Shown: piece after piece, positions 1-8,000 of the stretch
How the letters are laid out: the number at the start of each line of letters is the position of its first letter
Numbering within the stretch: the stretch's first letter is position 1
Origin: JBILVQ01 sp044370375
Lineage (GTDB): Bacteria > Bacteroidota > Bacteroidia > UBA4408
Assembly: GCA_044370375.1 (NCBI GenBank)
Contig: JBILVQ010000055.1
Location: 1-15,367, forward strand
Reading direction: 5' to 3'
DNA: 15,367 nucleotides
Notes under the pieces: model-generated
Seen by the model: only the letters and a program-made list of their open reading frames with translations
Databases searched by the model: none
What the model was told of the DNA's origin: nothing
Position numbers and translations under genes: made by a program

Positions 1-126
1 GATCAAAAAAGTATACAAAACAGAAGACTAACAATTGATGTGAGCAGCATACCAAATCAATTGTTATTTATTACATTGACGGACAAAAATGGCAGACATC
101 AGACAGTAAAAATCGTGAAGGAATAA
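1..126 (+). CDS. C-terminal end of a probable T9SS-secreted protein (5' end outside the window)
   Basis: Frame 1 is open from the first base to a TAA at 124-126 and gives 41 residues. The segment LTIDVSSIPNQLLFITLTD followed by KNGRHQTVKIVKE looks like the last two beta strands of a T9SS type A sorting domain: a 'vs.lp.g.y.l.l.d..g....kivk' pattern ending in a basic residue. In that family the domain directs the protein through the outer membrane and is cleaved off during surface attachment or release. Nothing of the functional part is visible, so the activity is unknown. The next gene on the same strand starts 481 bases later behind its own candidate promoter, so the two are probably separate units. 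The call rests on a short stretch and on agreement with the two following genes, which also carry such domains. Confidence 0.6.
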   Translation, partial: DQKSIQNRRLTIDVSSIPNQLLFITLTDKNGRHQTVKIVKE

Positions 127-158
127 ATAAAACGGTGCATAACACGGGTTTGGAAAAA

Positions 159-242
159 GTGGCGGTTCAGTGCTCCGCAGACACATTTGTGGTTAATCAA
201 AGTTTGGTTCTCCGCAGACACATTTGTGGTGAAAATCGCCAC
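159..242. repeat. 84-base structured intergenic element with two direct repeats inside an inverted repeat
   Basis: Two identical 21-base direct copies beginning ctccgcag and ending ttgtggt lie at 173-193 and 210-230, separated by 16 bases. They are enclosed by a 9-base inverted repeat: gtggcggtt at 159-167 and aatcgccac at 234-242. Its single non-Watson-Crick pair (165/236) is a G-U on a + strand transcript. A second, competing hairpin can form at 226-242 (gtggtg, loop aaaat, cgccac), also with one G-U on the + strand. A degenerate copy of the core lies at 1947-1964. The arrangement suggests a member of an interspersed REP- or MITE-like family. Mobility or function cannot be judged from one window. 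Confidence 0.6.
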
Positions 243-478
243 CTTCGCCAAGCCCGAAAACGTTCTGTTTTTTTGAGCCTTTTATTTTATTTCAATTGTC
301 TTGTATCTCGTTTGTCTTTAAAGATCAGGGCAAAAGGAGGGGCGATGCGCTTGGTTTCATTTCCTTGGAAAATCCTTTTTTTGAACCTTTTTTTTCTAAG
401 AAATTAAGATTTACTGCGCTTCGGTGGTAATGGTTTTCTGCTGTTTTATTTGGTGTTTTCGCTGCTATTTGCAATTGC

Positions 479-508
479 TTGGCAGCTTGAATATTTCTCT
501 TACATTTG
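479..508 (+). promoter_or_regulatory. Candidate Bacteroidota sigma-ABfr-type promoter for the esterase gene
   Basis: TTG at 479-481 is followed after 19 bases by TACATTTG at 501-508, a perfect match to the Bacteroidota -7 consensus TAnnTTTG at a suitable distance from a -33 TTG. Transcription would start a few bases after 508, leaving a leader of roughly 90 bases before the ATG at 608. The region is AT-rich, so chance matches are possible. Confidence 0.4.
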
Positions 509-607
509 TTCTGAATAAGCAATTCAATATTTGCTTAATTTGTTTTTTGTTTTTTAAACAAGGACCATGCAACTGAACCATTTCAATTCATAATGAAGTA
601 AAATTAG

Positions 608-1768
608 ATGATTAGAATTATAGCTTTTGTCATTGTGTTTTTTCCATTGCTTGGTTTTTCCCAAAGCACTTTGGATTCTGCCACCAACATTACCATCACG
701 AAAGTTTGGAGCCAGCAACCCGCAGGTTACACCTATCCTATAAGTGTTTATGTTCCCAATGGTCCAGTTCCACCGGATGGATTTCCAGTTTGTATTTTAT
801 TGCATGGAAATGGTTCTCAGAATCCAAATCCAATTGGCCCAAGCATGATTTTTCAATTTAAAAACACCTTGCCCTGTCATATCTTGGTGGCCCCTACAGG
901 CTACCAGAATAGTTGGAATATTTGTGCGGAAAATAGCAATGCACCTGATGTTGAAATGATCCATGATTTGGTGAATCTTCTTCAGAGCTACACCAATGTT
1001 AATCCCGCTCAAATAAGAATCTTAGGGACCTCTAACGGTGCCGGTTTGGCCAACCGGGTTTATATCGAAAATACCAACCTTGGAATCGACATTGTTTGTG
1101 CAGTGGTTTCACATCTGAACGAATCACAGTACCATTCAGGAAATTTTTATCAGCCAAGTGGATCAACGGATTCAGCAAGTCCTTTTTGTGGATATGATGT
1201 GGTTGCCGGCCCTTTGAATACCAGAAAGTATTTGAGCATTAGTAATATTAATGATTCTTTGATTCCCTATTTGGGTGGTATTTCTAATGTTGGTGTTACT
1301 TTTTTACCTGCTGAAACCGCTGCCCATATTATCGCCATGCAAAAGGGTTATACAGGCGGTTTGTTAACTTCGGGTAACACAATAGGCAACCCTGCTATTA
1401 CTGAGTTTTCGTACTTGTCCGGCGAGGTAGTTCATATCAAAGGGAATGCCGCCCACACGGCCAATGCTACACAGAAAAGTTATATCACGGATTATTTTGA
1501 TGATTGCAATTTTGCACTCGGCATTAGCAAGGCGACTTCTTTCGAATTTGGAGTTTATCCCAATCCCTCGGCGGGCTTGTTCGAGTTAGAAGTTAATACT
1601 GTGTTTTTAGGCCAAAATTATTCGGTTTTTGATCCTTCAGGAAAAGCGCTTTTAACGGGCAAAATCCAATCGCTCATTACAAAATTGGATTTAAGTCAAT
1701 TGGCTGGGGGCACCTATTTTTTACGTGTGGGTGCAAATGGTAAACAAGTTTTGAAGGTCATTAAATAG
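608..1768 (+). CDS. Secreted esterase / PHB-depolymerase-like alpha/beta hydrolase with T9SS sorting domain
   Basis: The product has 386 residues. Residues 1-19 form a signal peptide (a hydrophobic IIAFVIVFFPLLG core, likely cut near FSQS). Residues about 40-305 look like an alpha/beta hydrolase of the feruloyl esterase / polyhydroxybutyrate depolymerase type. LLHGNG (64-69) would be the oxyanion loop. GTSNG (140-144) is a GxSxG nucleophile elbow with Ser142. Asp216 in NINDSLIPY and His283 in AAHTAN are candidate acid and base, matching the 'D..vPY' and 'gH' positions of that family. Residues about 314-386 (VYPNPS, SVFDPSGKALL, LAGGTYFLRV, KQVLKVIK) form a classical T9SS type A sorting domain, so the enzyme should be surface-attached or released. 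The substrate cannot be told: polyester, acetylated or feruloylated glycan are all possible. ATG 608 is chosen because the signal peptide starts there. The gap to the next gene is 319 bases. Confidence 0.75.
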   Translation: MIRIIAFVIVFFPLLGFSQSTLDSATNITITKVWSQQPAGYTYPISVYVPNGPVPPDGFPVCILLHGNGSQNPNPIGPSMIFQFKNTLPCHILVAPTGYQNSWNICAENSNAPDVEMIHDLVNLLQSYTNVNPAQIRILGTSNGAGLANRVYIENTNLGIDIVCAVVSHLNESQYHSGNFYQPSGSTDSASPFCGYDVVAGPLNTRKYLSISNINDSLIPYLGGISNVGVTFLPAETAAHIIAMQKGYTGGLLTSGNTIGNPAITEFSYLSGEVVHIKGNAAHTANATQKSYITDYFDDCNFALGISKATSFEFGVYPNPSAGLFELEVNTVFLGQNYSVFDPSGKALLTGKIQSLITKLDLSQLAGGTYFLRVGANGKQVLKVIK

Positions 1769-1946
1769 AATGGAGCAATTTGTTTCATCTTTCATGAGTG
1801 GAAAGCAAAATGTTTGTGAAGATTATGTTTTGTTTGGTCTGCACAAATACCAATCAATATTATTTTAATGTTAAAGATTCGATTTTTAAAAAACCGATTG
1901 TTTTAATAAATTGAAGGGCTTTTATAACGTATCTATTGGCTTTACG

Positions 1947-1964
1947 CTCCGCAGTCTATTTGCG
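1947..1964 (+). repeat. Degenerate copy of the ctccgcag intergenic repeat
   Basis: ctccgcagtctatttgcg matches the start of the 21-base direct repeats at 173-193 and 210-230: ctccgcag is identical, then atttg with a g two bases on, after a one-base gap. The same orientation and intergenic location support common origin, but at this length a chance match is not excluded. Confidence 0.35.
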
Positions 1965-1972
1965 TTTGTATT

Positions 1973-1995
1973 TTTTACTACTGATTTTACTACTG
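1973..1995 (+). repeat. 11-base tandem repeat upstream of the giant gene
   Basis: ttttactactg occurs at 1973-1983 and again at 1985-1995 with one base between, giving a period of 12. It lies about 95-115 bases upstream of the giant gene's start, where an activator could bind, but it may simply be slippage. Confidence 0.5.
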
Positions 1996-2047
1996 GAAAC
2001 TAACAATTGGGTAATCTTTGATTAACAGCCTTTTGGCCTGGGTGGAA

Positions 2048-2055
2048 TAATTTTG
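2048..2055 (+). promoter_or_regulatory. Possible -7 element for the giant surface protein gene
   Basis: TAATTTTG matches TAnnTTTG perfectly, 32 bases before the ATG. The nearest TTTG candidates for a -33 box are at 2032-2035 (12 bases away, too close) and 2017-2020 (27 bases, too far), so the promoter is incomplete by consensus. It may need an activator, or the match is chance. Confidence 0.3.
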
Positions 2056-2087
2056 TTGATTGAATTTGACGAATAAAATTTTCTACC

Positions 2088-5000
2088 ATGAAATCCAATA
2101 TACTTACATTTTCGCTTTCTGTTCTTTTGGTGCTATTGGCTACATGTAGTCAGAATGTTTTTGCTCAAACCGGCATTCCGAATACCACACCGGTTGTGCA
2201 GAACTTTAATGGCATGGCGGCCACAACAACACTTCCTTCAGATTGGAGAATGCAGCAAAGTGCTACACCAACTTGGGCTGGAGGAACGGCAACCTTAGGT
2301 CAACAAGCTTCTTCAGGAAGTCCTACCACAGGAGCTACCTACAACTGGGGGAGTACAGCAGCTGAAAGGGCTGCAGGCGTAATGACCTCCGGAGGATACG
2401 CGAGTCCGAATAGTTTAATGGCCTGGTACAGGAACACCAATGCTTCCAACATTACCCAGCTCAGCATTTCCTACAATTGTGAGCGATACAGAAGGAATTC
2501 TGCTGCTGCCAGCGTTCAGTTTTTTTATTCCTTAAACGGTAGTACCTGGACCGCGGTGGCCGCGGGTGATATTGCCGCTGCATCACTTCCAACAGGGACA
2601 AGCCTTTATGCCTATAATCCACCAAATCTTACGGTAAACGTGGCTGCTTTTAATATTAGTTCTTTGAGTATTCCTAATAACGCTGATATTTATTTGCGTT
2701 GGAATTTAAATACTACCGGTTCCAATTCACAAGGAATTGGCATTGATGATGTAAGTGTAACCGCAACATTTGCAGGCGTTTGTTCTGCTCCCACGCAGGC
2801 AAGTAGTGTAAGTTTCAGTTCAATTTTACAAAACTCAATGAATGTTTCTTGGACCAATGGAACAGGTGCCGGCAGGGTGGTCATTATGAATACATCGAAT
2901 TCATTTACTACCCCCGCTACTGGATCTAATCCTGCTGCTAATCCGGTTTATGGTGGTAGCGGTGAGCAGGTTGTTTACAATGGAACTGGCTCCTCGGTTA
3001 GCATTTCAGGTTTAACAGCTTCTACTAATTATTGGTTCAAGGTTTTCGAATATTGCACACCAAACAGAGTTTATCAAAGTGGAACTGCTACGCTAAACCC
3101 CAATAATCAAACTACTGCGGCCGGATCAACAACGCCAACACTTATCAGTCCAACCGTTGCATCCATTACTCACAATAGTGCAATTTTGGGTGCAAACATT
3201 AGCAGTGACGGTGGTGCTGCCTTGAGTGGACGAGGGACCGTATATTCCACAATAAGTCCGGTTACTTCAGGAAATAATCCTTTGTTAGAAGGCGGTACAG
3301 GTATAGGAGTATTTTCGCACAGCAGAACTTCCTTGAGCCCTCAAACCAATTATTTTTTTGCAGGCTATGCAACCAATACCAACGGTACAGCTTTGTCTCC
3401 AGAATCTAGTTTTTTTACATTATCAAATCCACCAACGTCACAGGCAAGCACCCTAACAGCGAATGCTATTTCTTCCTCACAAATTAATTTAGCGTGGACA
3501 GCTGCTACCTTTCCTGGTAGTGGTGCAACCGTCAAGGGTTATATTTTAATTAGTGCCATAGCTCCATTAGTGCCAACCTTTAGTGCTTCCAATGGTCAGG
3601 CTCCTGCAGCAGGAGTAGGTTCAATCGTTTCCTCTTCTATTGCTGAGGCCGCTGTTAATTTTTCAAACACATCATTGCTTTCGTCAACTTCCTACAATTA
3701 TTTGTTGATTCCATTTTGTTGGAATGGCAGTAATGCTGCTACCTATCATTATCTAACAACTTCGGCTCCTACGGCCAATGCAACAACATTGTATGACTCA
3801 CATGTTCAAAATTTCGGAACAGGAACAGGAACTCATGCCACAGGAACAAGTACTGCCTTTATACCAAATCCAACTACCGCAGGAACAACCTTTGTTAGAA
3901 TTGGAACAGGGGCAGGAAGTATTAACCTTCAAAATCCGGGCTTATGTAATTTGGGAAACGGCACAGAGTTGAGAGCAGCAGCTTCATTTAACACTTCTGT
4001 AAATAAATTTACACCTTTCAGAAATTATACCTCCGGCCAAACCTTTTTTACACGATTTAAATTATTGCTTGGTGATGCAAGTGGTGGGGTTACAGGTACG
4101 AATGGTAATTGGTCTTTCTATCAAGGCGATGGCGGCATGTATGACAATAATAACGACTTTGCTGGGGCCGATGTTTTTACCGGACTGCGTTGGACCTTTG
4201 CCTCCTCTGCCATTACCAGTGAATATAGAAATGGTGGAAGTTGGACTGCTCTCCCGGGAACACCTTTCGCTCAGGCCCAGGTTTATTTGGTTGAAATTGT
4301 TGGTAACAATAGTGCCTCTACGGTTAACTATACGTACGGATCTGCCCAATCTGTAGCGGCAAATACCTTTGATTTGTTTGTAAACGGTGTTTTGGTTGGA
4401 AATAACCTTGCAAAAGCTGCCATTTCAGGGGCTACCAACATCAACGATATTTGTTTTATAGGACAAGGTAGCACCTCTAATCTTGCCAATATTTTTATTG
4501 ATAACATGGAAGTGGTAAATTCAATTCCTTCTGTAATTACCCCGTTAAGTTGCGATCTACCATCAACACAAGCAAGTAACATTACTTTTTCTGCTGTCAG
4601 TACTTCCTCATTCAATGCCAATTGGACCAATGGAAACGGAAGCAAAAGAATTGTGGTCATTAACACGGTTAACGCTTTCAGCACATACGGAATTAATGGA
4701 ACTGATCCTGCCGCCAATCCAGTTTATGGAGGAAGTGGGGAACAAGTTGTATATAATGGCACGGGTTCAACGGTTTCCATATCCGGCCTATCCTCTAATA
4801 CCAATTATTGGATTAGGGTTTATGAAGCCAATTGTACAGGTGCGCAAATAGTTTTTAATACTTGTTCGGCCACCAACAATCCATCTTCACAAACAACATT
4901 AAATACTTCCTCCATCACCACAGGTGTTATTTCGGGTTCACCATTTTGTGCATCTACTTCAATAAATGTCCCCTTCACCTATACACCAACAGTGATATTT

Positions 5001-8000
5001 ACTTCAGGTGTTTCTAACTTCACAGCACAACTATCAGATGCAGGAGGCTCTTTTGCTGCACCAACAAACATAGGAAGCATACTATCCGACGAAAGTGGAA
5101 GTCAAACAATTGCTGCTACCTTACCTTCCGCTCCAAATGGAGTTGGTTATAGAATAAGGGTTGTAAGCACTTCGCCTTCAGTAACAGGATCAGACAATGG
5201 TATCAATTTTTCAATAAGCAATCCATCTGTTGCACTAACACCTGCAGGCAATCAGACCATTGCGGCAGGAAACAATGGTACAACTTTAACGGTAGCAGAG
5301 GGCTATGCAGTAAGTTCAAGACAATGGAAATATGCTACTGTTTCGGGAGGCCCTTATAGTAACAATCTTGGAACAGGTACCACCCATATTCCAAATTTTG
5401 CATTAGCAGGAACTTATTACATTGTTTGCGAAAGTACTTTTGGATCTCCATGTAATTTTTCTGTGATAAGCAATGAGGTGCAAATCAATGTAACCGGTGG
5501 CAATCCAGTGCTTACAACCACAGCTGCAAGTTCCATTACACAAAATAATGCTTCTTCTGGTGGAAATGTAACTTCTGAAGGTGGTTTTGCTGTTACTGCC
5601 AAAGGTGTTGTTTGGGGAACTGTTGCTAATCCTACAGTGCCAAGCGTTAATTCAACCAACGATGGAACCGGTTTAGGAGTTTACTCCTCAGCAATTACTT
5701 CCTTGAATCCGGAAACCCAATATTTTTACAGAGCTTATGCTACAAATTCTTTTGGAACCGCCTATGGTGCTAACTTAAGTTTTTATTCGTTATCAAACCC
5801 ACCCACCCTGCAGGCAGCCAATTTGTTGGCCAATGCTTTTAGCTCCAGCCAAATTGATTTAACTTGGGATCCTGCTACCTTTCCTGCATCAGGTGCTACA
5901 CAGAAAAGATATTTATTGATTCGAGCAATTGGTCCTGCTGTTCCAAGCTTTACTGCATCCAACGGACAGGCTCCAACTGTTGGTCCCGGCTCATTAATCG
6001 TATCTTCATCGATTACTGAATTTGATGTTTCTTTTGCTCATACCGGTTTAGGAGGAAATTTAACTTACAATTATTTACTAATTCCTTATTGTTGGGATGG
6101 GGTTAATGCGCAAACCTATCATTACTTAACAGCAGGGGCATTAACAGCATCTGCGTTAACCCCTCCGGGTGCATGTGCTCCTCCTTCTGTTCAAACAAGT
6201 GGTTTACTTTTTTCTTCGGTTTCTCCAAGTCAAATGACGCTTACCTTTACCAATGGAGATGGTGATGGTAGAATTGTTTTGGTTTCGGCAAACACTCCCA
6301 TTTCTACAGCTCCCTCCAATGGATTAACTTATACTGCCAGCGCCTCTTTCGGAGCTGGTGATAACCTTGGTGCCTTTAATTATGTGGCCTATAGAAATTC
6401 GGGCAGTAGTTTCGTTCTTACCAACCTGAATCCATCAACTACCTATCATTTTGCAATTTTTGAATACAATACTACCGGACTTTGTTACCTGCTTACTTCT
6501 CCGCTTATAGGAAGTCAAACCACTGGTGTTGCTCCTTCTATCATCGAAACCTTTGAACCGGGAGTGAAGGGTACCTACCCAAATGGTTCGGCAAATTGTA
6601 ATCTTGGCTTGTGGAATTTTAACGATGCTTTGATTGGAACCACCGCCAGTGACAGAAAAAATGGTGCAAAATCTGCTAGAATTCAAAATACAGGTTCTAT
6701 AACCATGTTATTCAATAAAGTTGATGGTCTTGGACAGGTTACCGTTAACCATGCCCGCTTTGGCGCAGATGCAACAAGCACCTGGCGTTTGGATGTTTCA
6801 GATGATGGAGGTGCCAGCTTTACGGCATTTCAAAGTCCTGTAATTACAAGCTCCTCAACAGTTTTAACAGCACAGGTATTCAATGTCAATTTAACCGGAA
6901 ACAATTTAAGAATAAGGATTGTGAAACTATCAGGTGGAATTGCCAGATTGAATATTGATGATATTTCGCTTACCGATTTTGTGAGCGGAAGTACCATTGC
7001 TGTTAGTGTGGTTGCCGGTTCTCCTTTTTGCGTTAGTGATGTTTTGGGTACTGGTGTAAACATCAATTATGTTGCTACCGGAGCTTTTAATTCCTTAAAT
7101 GTATTTACGGCAATCTTATCAGATGCCAACGGAAGTTTTGCTATACCCACCACCATTGGAAGTTTAGCCGGCAATGCGTTGACAGGTACAATAGCTTGTA
7201 CCATTCCGGCAGGTACCTTAAACGGCACAGGCTATCGGGTTAGGGTTTTAGCCAGTGATCCTGAATTACCCTCCTCAAGCATATCGTCTAATCCAAATAA
7301 TTTGACTGTTTTTCTCAATCCGCCGGATGCTGTTGGTTTTTATGGTTCAAATGTTTCTGCCACTTCAATTCAATTGGGATGGACACTCCCAACAGGCTGT
7401 TATGATGAGTTGATGGTGGTTGGAACTTTGGGTTCTTTAGTTACAGCTACTCCAACCGGCAATGGAAGTGCCTATACTGCCAACGCAAGTTTCGGCTCGG
7501 GTGGTTCGGGTGCTTCTTTGCCTGCAGGTGAATTTTGTATATATAAAGGAACCGGTAGTTCGGTAACGGTAAGTTCTTTAACCAGCGGTTCTACTTATTA
7601 TTTCGAATTGTTTGTAAGGAAAGGCAATGCATGGTCGGATGGTGTTATTATATCCATTGAGCCTTATGCAGATCAGATTGGTGATTTTAGAACCATAACA
7701 AGTGGAAACTGGAATACAGCCGCAACCTGGCAAAGATATGATGGTACTACCTGGATCAATTGTAACACGCTATCTTCTCCTAATCAATGGCCCAACCAGG
7801 GTGGAAGTAGTGGAGGAACCCCAAGTGGAATCAATGTGAACATCAGAAATGGTCATACTGTAACAGTTTCTACTTCTCATTCCAATCAACCCATCAATAA
7901 TTTAACAGTTAATTTTGGAGGTAAATTGTTTACCAATAGCACTTTGCTCAACGGCAACAGATACCTTACCATTTATGGAGATATCAAATGCTTTGGTACC

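Larger units (their letters stand above)
127..607. other. Intergenic region with a structured repeat and a promoter
   Basis: This 481-base gap lies between the truncated gene and the esterase. It holds an inverted/direct repeat element (159-242), then a T-rich stretch without a convincing gene, then a candidate promoter (479-508). The short reading frames here (for example 135-407 on + and 325-522 on -) give low-complexity products rich in F, L and K with no recognisable family, and one spans the repeat element. I regard them as chance. Confidence 0.6.
1769..2087. other. Intergenic region between esterase and giant surface protein gene
   Basis: The 319 bases contain no credible gene. They hold an imperfect AT-rich palindrome at 1879-1897 that is too short-looped to call a terminator, a partial copy of the upstream repeat element (1947-1964), an 11-base tandem repeat (1973-1995) and a possible -7 box just before the next gene. 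Confidence 0.6.

Noticed and set aside
159..242. CRISPR array
   Set aside because: There are only two copies, with a 16-base spacer and no cas gene; the enclosing inverted repeat fits a REP-like element better.
135..407. 90-residue reading frame in the first intergenic gap
   Set aside because: It runs through the structured repeat element, gives a low-complexity F/L/K-rich product and matches no family I recognise.
325..522. 65-residue reading frame on the - strand
   Set aside because: It lies in T-rich spacer and overlaps the esterase promoter; no recognisable domain.
1879..1897. AT-rich palindrome after the esterase gene as its terminator
   Set aside because: It has almost no loop, one mismatch and a stem made of A-T pairs, lies over 100 bases beyond the stop, and is not followed by a clear U tract.
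2088..2167. Lipobox-like LLATC at residues 16-20 of the giant protein
   Set aside because: Thr directly before the Cys is unfavourable for signal peptidase II, and a normal VFA cut site follows; T9SS cargo uses signal peptidase I.
4069..4356. Overlapping + and - strand reading frames of 60-130 residues inside the giant gene
   Set aside because: They are shadows of the giant coding frame, whose T/G/S/N-rich repeats leave other frames open; the main frame has clear domains throughout.
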